NCBI RefSeq assembly: GCF_932276165.1
Contig: NC_064002.1
Coordinates: forward strand, 11,966,001 to 12,030,000
Origin: Plutella xylostella
Lineage: Eukaryota > Arthropoda > Insecta > Lepidoptera > Plutellidae
Direction: 5' to 3'
DNA: 64,000 bases
In this document: piece after piece, positions 22,101-29,919 of the stretch
Layout of the letters: every line of letters starts with the position of its first letter
Numbering within the stretch: position 1 is the first letter of the stretch
Position numbers and translations under genes: made by a program
The notes under the pieces: model-generated
Database searches by the model: none
Told to the model about the DNA's origin: nothing
What the model saw: only the letters and a program-made list of their open reading frames with translations

Positions 22101-22954
22101 ACCTACAACCATTTTTATGCAAACTGAAGTGCTTGGTGCGTGCAAGATCAATATAGTAGTCTAATTAATTGAAGAACCAAGGTTTCTATTCATAAATGTA
22201 TTTGATGTTACTCACATTTTAATTTTATTTAATAGGTAACTTACGTTAAAACTATTATAATTGACTCAAATTGGTCTAGACGAGTACTTAGGTATAAAAA
22301 ATTTAGGTAGCTTTATTATTGTCTGGGAATCATAATAATTACCAACTTAAGGTGAGCCTCCACCTGCCGGCATCGAACGCAACGGACGCATCGCATTCAG
22401 TATTCTTTGTATAGGAATATACACAAGTGCGTCCATTTCATCGGCATTGCCGACGCCGTTTCTCCATACATTTATGACATACTTACTTCTTCTCTTCTTC
22501 TCATACAGATGGGTGGACGCTTACCTCTACAGTGTGTGTTGTTTTGTAATTAATCTGATTGAAGGTACTTAGACCCCCACATATGGGGGTTTTTTCTCGA
22601 TAAAATTACTCGTGGAATCCACCCTTAAAGTTTGTCGGGTCCGAAAAACAACACACTGTATATTTTTACTTATTTTCATTTTATTTTCCAGCTAATATCG
22701 GAGGTATATTCGGCCTGTGCATGGGCGGTTCCATCATCAGTATCATCGAGATTCTCTGGCTCATTCTCGATCTCATCTACATTATTATATCGGACAGTTT
22801 CATGATGAAAATATACCGAAAGCCCAAAAAGGTTTCACCGATTGCTCGCATCGTCACTGTTGGAGAGAAAAATGCTTTGAAGGTATTTAACAAGTATGAG
22901 AACAAGGCACAGGTGTCCCGGTCTAACGGGAGGTTACTGCCGTTTATACATTAG
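7030..22954 (+). CDS. ppk-like: Pickpocket-type DEG/ENaC channel subunit (ppk-A), 5' end missing
   Basis: Amiloride-sensitive-type sodium channel subunit of the plasma membrane, most like insect pickpockets. Ten exons join in one frame (7030-7183, 9846-9976, 12283-12403, 13425-13586, 14138-14234, 15504-15572, 15933-16015, 16408-16460, 20219-20322, 22692-22954) to give 411 residues. Seen in order: the finger-type segment, PCSVLLVRCVWRSQEHNC, the GYCCQF signature, Cys-rich motifs (SCRCMPYFF, NCFQKCDYV), then the second membrane segment with the GGS selectivity filter and a basic tail of about 60 residues. All junctions are AG...GT with matching phases. The exon(s) for the first membrane segment and FPxVxIC motif are absent from 1-7029, so they lie left of the window or are lost. 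Ligand and tissue cannot be told; the pickpocket family includes mechanosensory and chemosensory subunits. Confidence 0.88.
8092..9384 (-). mobile_element. mariner element, apparently intact
   Basis: Perfect 30-bp TIRs at 8092-8121 and 9355-9384 start ttaggtccttacatatgaaa and are flanked by the TA duplication (8090-8091 and 9385-9386). The total of 1,293 bp is normal for mariner. It sits inside the 2,390-bp element, so it is the younger insertion. Confidence 0.95.
8175..9194 (-). CDS. mariner transposase (D,D34D)
   Basis: Cuts and pastes the surrounding mariner at TA sites. The start is set at the ATG 9192-9194 (MENLKYRV...), giving 339 residues, close to the usual 330-350; the open frame runs 27 codons further upstream but without family similarity. 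The N-terminal half has the paired helix-turn-helix region (TAARR-type helix near residue 20, then VSDKTI). The catalytic triad is visible: D in TCDEKW, D in QDNARPHT and D in LAPTDYHFF, with exactly 34 residues between the last two. The WVPHEL linker is present. No stop or frameshift is seen, so it may be or have recently been active. Confidence 0.95.
   Translation of the reverse strand: MENLKYRVIYEYEFHRGTSAAETARRINDVYGDGVAKENTVRFWFQRFRSGNFDLQNKPRGRPETKVDYEELKAIVEADPSQTTSELAAGSGVSDKTILIHLKEIGKVKKLERWVPHELSEANRQTRVDCCVTLLNRHNNEGILNRIITCDEKWILYDNRKRSSQWLNPGEPAKSCPKRKLTKKKLLVSVWWTSAGVVHYSFLKSGQTITADIYCQQLQTMMEKLAAKQPRLVNRSRPLLLQDNARPHTAQQTATKLEELQLECLRHPPYSPDLAPTDYHFFRNLDNYLQGKKFNSDGAVQTAFKDFIDSRPNGFFSKGINELPMRWQKCKHSNGTYFD
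9846..9976 (+). CDS. ppk-like: ppk-A exon with GYCCQF signature
   Basis: Acceptor gatttcag, then LSKPCSVLLVRCVWRSQEHN and ...CSDMFQRVLTFRGYCCQF. The first donor is CAG|GTAC at 9976/9977, which leaves two bases that join 'a' at 12283 to give ...HFRHHAGND. The same donor is repeated downstream in the array, so the true 3' border could be later. Confidence 0.85.
9948..10760 (+). repeat. Minisatellite made from an exon end and its splice donor
   Basis: About 19 tandem units, mostly 33 or 39 bases, carry tgctgccagttccacatcga followed by ccacttcag|gtac. The first unit is the genuine end of the ppk-A exon; later units lie in the intron unless a later donor is used. Units 2-6 (from 9981) and 7-11 (from 10155) repeat as a 174-base block. 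A gap of unrelated sequence (about 10555-10665) separates the last two units. Nearly every unit keeps the CAG|GTAC junction; one reads TTGAG|GTAC and one TTCATGTAC. Confidence 0.92.
10761..12282. other. ppk-A intron sequence
   Basis: AT-rich and without coding signal. A repeat starting acagggtgttgcaaatatgg at about 11737, with ggggtcattct, resembles one at 45552-45620. The intron ends ttattttatttag. Confidence 0.5.
12283..12403 (+). CDS. ppk-like: ppk-A exon
   Basis: Starts after ttttag, encodes HHAGNDTNMITYPDRSRAME and then IVFNGVKI..., and ends GAG|GTGA in phase 0. It corresponds to ppk-B exons 34552-34635 plus 34147-34228, which are split there by an extra intron. Confidence 0.75.
12404..13424. 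other. ppk-A intron
   Basis: No gene and no strong repeat recognised; the intron ends tttgtttcag. Confidence 0.45.
13425..13586 (+). CDS. ppk-like: ppk-A exon
   Basis: Encodes LYIFDPEDSLTIVDTAFTLV through RKCMLPT and ends ACT|GTAAGT in phase 0. The 'I..PED' and 'R.C' positions match ppk-B exon 33573-33766 (ILISDPNDFPET, QRNCWF). Confidence 0.88.
13795..13930 (-). repeat. Degenerate tRNA-headed SINE, family 1
   Basis: On the minus strand it carries a worn tRNA-like head and the tail 'gggtcttgg-type' sequence seen in the clearer copy at 20694-20945. Confidence 0.5.
13980..14109. repeat. MITE family E, copy 2
   Basis: Begins gggggtcgttctactctata and ends ttatagagtaac. Its right end is only 28 bases before the next ppk-A exon, so most of that exon's splice-acceptor region adjoins or lies in the element. 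Confidence 0.6.
14138..14234 (+). CDS. ppk-like: ppk-A exon, Cys-rich
   Basis: After ataatgtggcag it encodes SFYSGCLAHKLMLEVVRSCR and CMPYFF, and ends TTCT|GTAAGT in phase 1. Matches ppk-B YETCQTECRMRAYIAACGCV at 32331-32410. Confidence 0.92.
14243..14557. repeat. MITE family A interrupted by family B
   Basis: The outer ends are inverted copies containing aatgtctggataatgg; an undisturbed copy lies at 48241-48386. The left end begins 8 bases after a ppk-A 5' splice site. A family B element (14304-14450) is inserted in the middle. Confidence 0.75.
14304..14450. repeat. MITE family B, copy 1
   Basis: Foldback with termini actgccagtttctataact and its reverse complement, and an inner palindrome around gattttgacagattgttac. 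A second copy lies at 16611-16779. Confidence 0.75.
15504..15572 (+). CDS. ppk-like: ppk-A exon
   Basis: Encodes [S]FRTDVEYPNCTWGQYKCVMQ followed by TK between ttttcag and AAAG|GTAC; phases 1 and 1. Counterpart of the short ppk-B exon 31338-31394. Confidence 0.88.
15755..15925 (+). repeat. tRNA-headed SINE, family 1, against a splice acceptor
   Basis: The head has a B-box-like ggttcgattcccggctgggg; the tail reads gggtcggatgaccatgtgtg then aggtgtccccacata. The tail ends within about ten bases of the acceptor used by the exon at 15933. Confidence 0.75.
15933..16015 (+). CDS. ppk-like: ppk-A exon, Cys-rich
   Basis: Acceptor tttaacttgcag, then [E]DFAGSATELRAFQNCFQKC and DYVQYGAE, and donor GAG|GTGCGT in phase 0. 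Confidence 0.9.
16073..16262 (-). pseudogene. LINE ORF 3' end, decayed
   Basis: Minus strand reads RDGQRPVGRPPARWSDDICR then VAGKQWTRAAQDW... and ends IEG followed by stop (16073-16075). This is the typical C-terminal tail of RTE-like LINE polyproteins in Lepidoptera. An in-frame stop stands upstream of the tail. Confidence 0.65.
16408..16460 (+). CDS. ppk-like: ppk-A exon
   Basis: Short exon VEYVELTSKLTARILDK between ccaacaag and AAGTC|GTAAGT (phase 0 to 2). With the previous exon it matches ppk-B 30370-30481. Confidence 0.85.
16611..16779. repeat. MITE family B, copy 2
   Basis: Foldback ending ctagtttctataactctatc and atagaaactggcagtta. It is an intact-looking relative of 14304-14450. Confidence 0.75.
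16797..17370 (+). repeat. 570-bp lepidopteran repeat F, copy 1
   Basis: Starts ccggccaagtgcgagtcggg after an A-run and ends ttggctacggaaccctaaaa; gggttccgtagc and gctacggaaccc form short inverted ends. It holds cagacggacagacggaca repeats. A nearly identical copy lies at 32779-33356. No convincing ORF. Confidence 0.85.
17371..20218. other. ppk-A intron, mostly featureless
   Basis: AT-rich and without coding signal. A tRNA-headed SINE lies at 19145-19350, and 19540-19620 resembles the 3' end of an RTE-like LINE. Ends actttgcag. Confidence 0.5.
19145..19350 (+). repeat. tRNA-headed SINE, family 2
   Basis: Head ggtggcgtaatggataaggc with a cloverleaf-like tctcaatcgagaggcc arm, then a body with gtgaggaaacctgcacatct. 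Relatives: 28255-28550, 39484-39700 and a worn copy at 55640-55880. Confidence 0.6.
20219..20322 (+). CDS. ppk-like: ppk-A exon before TM2
   Basis: Encodes LQESQGLSEVSIHIADRTCM then KYRREVLFTWDQML; ends CTGG|GTAAC in phase 1. It occupies the beta-strand and wrist position before the pore, as ppk-B 30115-30221 (LKVYFGKSTCNCYKKT) does. Confidence 0.88.
20545..20945 (-). repeat. SINE family 1, full copy, plus adjoining repeat tail
   Basis: Minus strand from 20945: cgaccgaatggcgtagtggt, B-box ggttcgattcccggctgggg, then the tail down to about 20694. The neighbouring piece 20545-20660 (gccagcgtggtggactaggt ... ggaaggagacccgagcccta) is another common tail, also seen at 43080-43180. Confidence 0.75.
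21456..21589. repeat. MITE family E, copy 3
   Basis: Begins gggatccctctatatgacga and ends tatagagtaaccct, with the same internal gactctatctcgttgtatta core as copies 1 and 2. Confidence 0.65.
22365..22485. repeat. Repeat G, copy 1
   Basis: Shares gacgcatcgcattcagtatt and cacaagtgcgtcc with 37234-37330 in the opposite orientation. Probably a short dispersed element. Confidence 0.55.
22529..22660. repeat. Short MITE-like foldback
   Basis: Ends acagtgtgtgttgttttg and aaaacaacacactgt are inverted copies. The middle holds the small hairpin acccccacatatgggggt. It lies 30 bases before the last ppk-A exon. Confidence 0.55.
22692..22954 (+). CDS. ppk-like: ppk-A last exon, TM2 and C-terminal tail
   Basis: Encodes [A]NIGGIFGLCMGGSIISIIEI with the GGS filter, then LWLILDLIYIIISD and a basic tail ending LLPFIH and stop. 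The tail is about 38 residues longer than that of ppk-B. A polyadenylation signal aataaa stands at 23230-23235. Confidence 0.95.
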
Positions 22955-25402
22955 GTATAATAATAGAAAACCAAATACAAAAGCTCAGCCTGAATTAATC
23001 CACTGAATATGAGCCTCCTCGAGAATACTTTTAGCGACAAGGCCGCCTATTGTGTTTTAGTTATAAGTTTGAATGTGACCTTCAGTGTTTTTATGTACAA
23101 TAAGGGTTGGCTGGAAGAAATTGCTTCTTGGCAATAATCCCGCCTTTGTGTACTTCTTTCTTTTTCTGTTTTCATGTTTTTGTCTGTGTATGTTTTGTGT
23201 ACAATAATGTGTCTATAAATAAATACATAAATAAAGTTGTATCACTACTAATACTACTACTTTCCAAGTCTAAAGGCTTATGAATGCAAATTCTTAGTTT
23301 AACAATCTTTTGTCATAAAAAAAATATCTACATCAGCCGGGGATCGAACCTGGGACCTTCGACATTGCAGTCAGGCTCACACACCGTGACTAATATTCTT
23401 CCGATTGCCGCTAATCAAATAATCATAGATCTAAATGGTTAATGGTTATGTCAGTTCCATTTTAATGAGTTTTGCTGATAGTATTGGTTAATGTTAATTA
23501 ACAATGTGAAATGTTATTATGAAACTAAAACACCCAAATACCTTGTTTCTATTTGTGAATGTGAAATACGGAATGAACTGAAATTCAGGGTTTCTCATTT
23601 GTTTTAAATGTAGGTATGTAGAATAAGTTGAATAATTAACAATGTTACAAAATATGAATAAGTGTAGCCATAAATATAAACTAAACTGTGTAACCAAAAC
23701 TTTTTTTTGGACCTAACTTCTCGTTCATAGAGTTTCTGACCTTTTCATGTAATTAAAATGTTTTATAAAGTATAGCTATAAAATATTTCTCACGTAACTG
23801 AAATACATAATTACTTTGTCTGCGAATATACACCTGACATAGGACCGGTTTTTGAGTCGTTGTTAACTAAAACTATTATTAATCTGAGTCACGTGTATAC
23901 GGTGGTACGAGTATTATCGCGAGACAATGATAATTTGAGATAGGTTTTAAGTATAATCATTTGTGAGCCACAATACCAGTTCTTACTGCGATTAAACATG
24001 CTGAATCTCGACGGTTGTATTTGCGTAGTCTCAACCCGACCGCTGTCCGGACCTCCCGGGTATTTGCATAGCGTCTATTAATTGTAGCGTAGAGTAATAA
24101 TAGACCTCTTATCTTCAGCTATGACTTACTAAATGAAGCCTAGATACAAGTCCTATTTTGAAAAGGCGGCTGAGAAGTTTCTTGCCTCCGTTCATCTCTA
24201 AAAACAAAAAGCTCTTTTTCGAACTAAAACTAAAGCTATTATCTAGAAATACTCACAACATTATGTTTAAGTATTAATGGAGGTTCCAGAATTACAGTTC
24301 AATCACATTACTGTACCCCGAGGGTATTTGCTTTTCCTTGTACAGAACGTTCCTTGTACAGCCATCAGAACCGTTCGATTATTTTTTGAACATAGTTTTT
24401 TTAGGTACCCAAATAATAAGAACCTACTTAAGTATTTAAATGTATTATAAGGAGCAAAGAACACAAAGTTCTTTTATGTTATTATAATTTAAAATCTCGA
24501 CAATTAGATAGGTAGGTATTTATAGCAACGGGTTTACTTGTCGTTAGTATACCCGAGACATCTGTTTATAAATTTATTTCATTCTACAACTTTCTTAACA
24601 TCAAAATTATTTAAAAATAATGATGTCTAAGCATTAACGCAGCTCTACATAATGTAATTTTTATTATTTTGTAGAAACAACCGAAATTATCTGAAATGTC
24701 TAAGTAAGTACATGTTTTGACCTCTTTTGTGTAATAAAACATAATAGATTACTTTTATCATCAGTTAGGTTATACAATACACTCTGGTTTTGATTTATCT
24801 CCTTTAATTTCAGGCTTCTTCGACTTACAAAGCTTTTAAAGCTAAGTAATTCAGCTGTCGTCCTGACACGCTAATTAGATTACCGCTTACTTTTCAGAAA
24901 ATCACTTTCAGGGATTTTGAAACCTTTTAGGTTTATTCTTGAAATACACAATATTAACTTAAAATAAACATTTTCTTTATACAGAAGCTATTGTAGACCA
25001 ATCTATTGTGTTGTGCATTAATAAATAGGTACCTTATAAAATACTCAAGTAAAGTAATTTATTTAAAGTAGGTATATTATTATATTTTCATGTGTATAAA
25101 AGTATCGTCAAACAATTTGTTGTAGAAATCTCACAAACAAAACAATACTAAAATGCGCCAAAATGTGATATTGTTTTAAATTAGCATAATTTTGCTTCAG
25201 CCAACAAGGCGAGAATATAAAGTAACTTTTTGCGCCATTGCCACTGGAATTAAGGGCAAAAAACCTACGAGCATTCCGAAACTGAACATTTTCATATGGA
25301 ATGTGTAATAGTTCTTTAGAAAATGAGTGAAAGGGTACAATTACACAAGCACGTGTAATTGTGTATGTAGCCCCAATACTGTGAAATGAATGAACCGATA
25401 TC

Positions 25403-25804
25403 CTAACTAATATTATAAATGCGAAAGTAACTGTGTCTGTCTGTCTGTCCGTTACTCTTTCACGCCAAAACTACTGAACGGATTTGAATGAAATTTGGTA
25501 TACATATTTAAAAAAAAAAACAAAAATATTTATTTAAACACCTATGAATTTAAATGAGTAAGTACAATATTATAAAATTAAATTGGAAGTGTGTGAGTTA
25601 GTAAATTTACGAGTTTTGGTGGCTTCCACACTAGGCTCGGCCTGTGTCGTGGATGCCGGTGTACCGGTTATAAAAGGTATAATATTAACAAAGAAGGTAG
25701 CACTTACAGTAAAAACAAATGTAAACAATGTTTAAATTACATGTATCCCGGAATTCCCACGGGAAAACTTTTTAAGGAGAAGCGAAGCTCGCGGTAACAG
25801 CTAG
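25403..25804 (+). repeat. Helitron-like repeat split by an insertion
   Basis: Left part ctaactaatattataaatgc to gaatgaaatttggtatacat; right part cccggaattcccacgggaaa to aacagctagt. About 235 bp of other sequence (25509-25742) separates them. Uninterrupted copies lie at 40183-40390 (minus) and 63710-63904 (plus). The ctagt end fits non-autonomous Helitrons. Confidence 0.65.
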
Positions 25805-26870
25805 TATTATTATAAAAAGTACTTTTGCTTGAAGCTAAAGTTTCATGGAAGTTCAAAAGATATCATTTCTCATGAATTTTATTCTAAGGTTGTTGAAGTG
25901 AATTCACAACTTCCGGTCTTCCATAAATATTTTTCAATTGAATGTAATTTTAGCTTTTCCTACTTATAGCTTTGTAAGTACTTCAGAAAGGGCATAAATA
26001 GGTAGGTATGTTATTTAATTAGGTTAAGCATTTTTTAGTCTTTAAATAAGTTAAGCTGCAGAAGAAGATCTCGATTGAGTTGCGTTAAATTGTTATCCGA
26101 CAGACTCTTTGACTTGAACAAGTTACCTATGTATTACGTGTATTTTCTAACTCATTATAAATTTCAGCTTTCTTGTTGCTAGGAATGATCCATGTTCGTA
26201 TTTAAAAAAGGTAGGAAAAGGGTTAGTAGGTACTTTTTTAAACTCTGATTTTTTATATCATTACCTCCCTGTCTCTCGTCAACTTATATTGTGCAGAGGC
26301 TATAATTATTTTTCTAATTAGACCCTCATCCATCAGTGTCTCCTGGCCTGAAATTTTTCTACAGATTGCAATTAAAACATACCATATACACCGTACGGTC
26401 ATTTCCAATCAGCTATGGCATGGTTATAATATTACTAAAAGACCTTCTTCTTATCGTGTTGGTAACAAACATGCCTAATAGTGATTCAAATCGTGGTGAA
26501 GGGATTATCTAGTCCCTATCTAGTATAATATATATGTATAATAATATATTCTAATAGTAGGTACATGTATGGCAATTATGAAAGTATGAAAATGATAGGG
26601 TTCCATATCTAGTATGGGGACCCAAACAAACATATTATGTGATAATATATTATGTATATATAAGTTCTGTTTTGACCAATGCATGAATAGGCGTGTCGAC
26701 AGTATTACATTATCAAAGATTTAATGACTTTAGAGGAAAATACACATTCAAAGGATTTAAAAAACTGATTTAGTTTTATTTAAAAAATTGAGATTAATAA
26801 GATTTTCAATAAAATAAAAGAGTAAAATACTGCAATCGGCCATTTTGACTGAAACGCCAATCACAGCGCA

Positions 26871-26878
26871 TGACGTCA
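26871..26878. promoter_or_regulatory. CRE-like palindrome tgacgtca
   Basis: Perfect 8-base CREB/ATF-type palindrome 116 bases before the ATG at 26994. A second lies at 27861, upstream of the opposing THAP fragment. Functional role is inference. Confidence 0.35.
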
Positions 26879-26993
26879 TACTTATGTACGCTTTACTGTG
26901 TTTTGATTACCTTACATACTGATTGCGCGTTACGATTGATATATATTTGTTTTTGTGATTTATCGACTTTATAACACGAACCTATCTTTAACA

Positions 26994-27121
26994 ATGGAAC
27001 CAGGTTTTGTTAAGGCAAACAGTGCAAATTTGCCCAGGATCGATTTATTGATGTTGGGCGAGTTCCTTGTAACAAATAAAGAATTTTGCTCTTCCGAATT
27101 TAGAAACGTGAAAACCTCTTT
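26994..27121 (+). CDS. First exon of a repeat-family protein (SWIM/YqaJ-type?), isolated
   Basis: ATG at 26994 opens 42 codons: MEPGFVKANSANLPRIDLLM then LGEFLVTNKEFCSSEFRNVK and TS, ending TCTTT|GTAAG at a good donor. The pattern 'LPRxDxxMLxEFLxxNKxFxxxExxxVKT' resembles the N-terminus of a multi-copy lepidopteran family that I associate with SWIM-finger/YqaJ-nuclease proteins; that link is from memory and unchecked. No following exon was found before the opposing THAP fragment, so it is probably a gene remnant. Confidence 0.45.
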
Positions 27122-27138
27122 GTAAGTTTATTTTATTA

Positions 27139-27285
27139 CCCCCTTATTCATAGAGAAGTTACAGAACGTTTTAACTAATAAACTGTTTTGTCCCTCTCTG
27201 TAAATGAACAAATTGTTCTTTGTCGGAGAGGGACAAAACAGTTTATTAGTTAAAACGTCTTGTAACTTTTCTATGAATAAGGGGG
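27139..27285. repeat. MITE family C, intact copy
   Basis: 147-bp foldback with termini cccccttattcatagagaag and its complement, flanked by TTA on both sides (27136-27138, 27286-27288). Three-base T(A/T)A duplications are usual for PIF/Harbinger-type MITEs. Confidence 0.8.
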
Positions 27286-27321
27286 TTAGTATTTATCTTT
27301 AACTCTCTCTCTCTCTCTCTC

Positions 27322-27540
27322 TCAGCCTTCTGTAGTCCACTGTTGGACATAGGCCTCTCCTAACGATCGCCACCCCAAACGGTCACCCGCCATCTGCATC
27401 CAGCGGCTTCCCGCTACCTTCCGCAGATCATCAGTCCTACGGGTTGGGGGGCGACCGACACGCCGTTTGCCGACACGGGGTCTCCACTCCAGAACCTTTG
27501 TACTCCAGCGGTCGTCGGCTCTGCGGGCTACGTGACTAGC
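27322..27540 (-). pseudogene. LINE ORF 3' end
   Basis: Minus strand reads WRPRVGKRRVGRPPTRRTDD then LRKVAGSRWMQMAGDR... and VQQWTTEG with stop at 27322-27324. It is the C-terminal tail of an RTE-like LINE polyprotein, 5'-truncated. Confidence 0.75.
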
Positions 27541-27615
27541 TACGTTATCTTTAACACTAGATATAAATATGACTAAGTAGCAATCAAACTCGTTTTAAAC
27601 TCGTAGAAGTTTATT

Positions 27616-27783
27616 TCACCGAAGAAGTTTGTTTCGTAGAAGTTTGTTTCGCCGTGCAAGCTTTAACCATTCATCTCTTATTATTTTCTTGTATGAGACA
27701 TGTACAAACACCTTGTTGGGTGTCGTTATTGATGTATTTTTGCACTGAGGCACTGGACACCACTTATAAACTTTAGAATTCAT
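27616..27783 (-). pseudogene. Truncated THAP-domain fragment
   Basis: From ATG 27781-27783: MNSKVYKWCPVPQCKNTS, then TPNKVFVHV and DEWLKLARRN. This is the N-terminal half of a THAP zinc finger (the first Cys pair and the W of the family are present). The frame runs out at KLLRNKLLR before the second C-x2-H pair, where gaagtttgtttc is repeated three times. It therefore cannot fold as a full THAP finger. A CRE-like tgacgtca lies at 27861. Confidence 0.55.
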
Positions 27784-27860
27784 TTTTAACACAAAAAATA
27801 CGCAGTGTTTACTTTGCTGTCTAGCTTCGCGTAAACAAATTTGACGTACGTACGTAAGTG

Positions 27861-27868
27861 TGACGTCA
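27861..27868. promoter_or_regulatory. CRE-like palindrome tgacgtca
   Basis: Part of gtgtgacgtcacac, about 78 bases upstream of the THAP fragment's ATG on the minus strand. Role is inference. Confidence 0.35.
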
Positions 27869-28254
27869 CACACGACGCCATGACACGGCGAGCTGTTTTC
27901 GCGCCGTATTTAAAAATGATTATAAAAATGGCTTTAAATTTCCAAAATCTTAAGTTTATTACCGAAATAAAGGTTTTGTTGTAAACAATAGATGGTTATC
28001 TGCATTACGGAAGAGGATTTCAAAATCTTTCGCCTTGCCTATTATATAACCTACATTATGTACCTACAGGTAATTTTTACATAAAATGACTCAAGGATAC
28101 ATTCAGTCGTAAAGGACGCACAATTTAACACAAAGCGTCAAACCTTTTCCATGAAAGAGTCTGTCTGTTGGGGCGACGGTAAATTTATTAGGAATAAAAC
28201 GAAATAACTCGGTCAAGGAACATCGTTCGCAGAAACGTACAATGGTAGAGAGAG

Positions 28255-28550
28255 GCGAAGCCGTGGGGGTATAATGGATAAGATCCCGTTTTCTCATTCG
28301 AGGGAGAGGCAATCAATTAATATCAATAAAATATAAAGAAATTATTAAAAGTTTTTAAGTACAACGTGCTCATGCACCAAAGGAAAAAAATTAGGAAACC
28401 TACACATCTAGATTTAGCGCATCTAGACAAGTGAACCCACCACCAATCCACAATGGACCAACGTAGTGGGAAATAGTTCTTAACTTTGGATAGCAGTTCA
28501 GACCTTGAGATACCAAAGTTTAATTCAAGAGGGCCAGGTGCATGTACCCC
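28255..28550 (+). repeat. SINE family 2, diverged copy
   Basis: Head ggggtataatggataagatc, then gtacaacgtgctcatgcacc and aggaaacctacacatctaga, in the same order as 19145-19350. Confidence 0.55.
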
Positions 28551-29770
28551 GGCAGAGAATAGGACAGCGGATTCACGAAAACCTTATTTGCAATATTTAA
28601 TCAGAATTCGATTTAATCAAAAGTTTTATAATAATAACGGGAATAAGGTACAGCCCACAGGATAGGAAGAACCAAGTCACTCATATAGGAAAAATCTCCA
28701 TTCCAGGAAAATCACACGGAAAAATATTTCGTTATATTGGAAATACCTAAGCTAAGTACAATGTTATAATATTTCGCGCAAGTACGTATGACATGGGTAA
28801 GTGGTCGCGTCCCTGTTATAATAAAGGTCTACACTATATTATGTTATGACTAAAAGCGTTCCACAATGTTGTTGTGTGGCCATGTGTTGAACCTTTTTGG
28901 TAACGTTTCAGTAGGGAGTCGGGAGGATTTTTCACGAGTTTTTAAAAAGGGAACCAGAATTGTTCTGAATAACGAGCTGAGTCACTTTATTTCAATTTAA
29001 TGTACGGTCAAGGACAGAATGTTGTGCCTCCTTGGAAGAGGCCGTCATGCAGTGAATATTTAGTACCTAGAATCTAGAGGTTAATTCTGCTTTCCGCTAG
29101 AAACAACCGTTTTACAAAGTAAGTACATATAAGTTCTCTAACTCTGCCTAGTGGTTGTGTACAAATAAAAAAAGAACTATCTTCCTATGTAATGCAAAAG
29201 AAAAAAAAAATTTTTTTAGCAAAAAGACACATCGTTATTTGTTTTCCTTTACTTAAATACCTACTTTGTGGACGGGGCATAGAAAGATAAATTGTACCAC
29301 ACAAAAGTACATTAAAATGACAAGGAGGGCTGTTTGTACGGCGTTATTTATTATCTTTTGTTAAAGACGTCGCAGACAGTATTCTGAGGCTGACTACACG
29401 GCCCAGCGGCTCTATCGCACTTGTTTTGACCACGACAATCAGAGTGAATTACTAGAAAATGCCTTTTTAAGAATCTGTCCCAATAATAAAATCATTTTGT
29501 AATATTGCATAGTTATTTTTTATTGTTCATCTTATGGTTATTTTATTTATGCTTTTGCATAATAGATAATTTAACAATATTAATAACGAATATAGATTTA
29601 CAAAAAAATAATGTCATAATGAGTTCAAAGCTCAAAACTCTTCAGGATGTACATAGGTACGATCAAAAGTTACTAGCATAATAACTATCGGAGTTTAGGG
29701 GACCTTACTGGTACAAGGTCTTAAAAAAAGAAATAGTAGCTGAACTATGGTCGTAGATTTACATAGTAAA
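28551..29770. other. Intergenic between SINE and ppk-B
   Basis: No coding signal. On the minus strand an aataaa (29542-29547) lies about 225 bases after the ppk-B stop and may be its polyadenylation signal. Confidence 0.45.
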
Positions 29771-29919
29771 TTATGTAGTTTTACATTGCTTGTCTGTCGT
29801 ATAGAGGCTGAATCTTATCCTCAATGCTGACAATACATAAGAAGCCAATAAATACGTGATCTCCACAAACGTCAAAATTGACCCTCCGAGACATAGTGAA
29901 AATACACCGCCGTAGGTAC
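29771..29919 (-). CDS. ppk-like: ppk-B exon 12, TM2
   Basis: Encodes [G]TYGGVFSLCLGGSILTFVE then ITYLLASYVLSAL and a short tail ending CKTT and stop. Acceptor gtttgcag. Confidence 0.95.

Larger units (their letters stand above)
22955..26993. other. Intergenic, repeats only
   Basis: Holds a SINE family 1 relic (23292-23400, minus), a LINE tail-like piece (about 24140-24215) and a split Helitron-like repeat (25403-25804). No gene recognised. Confidence 0.55.
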
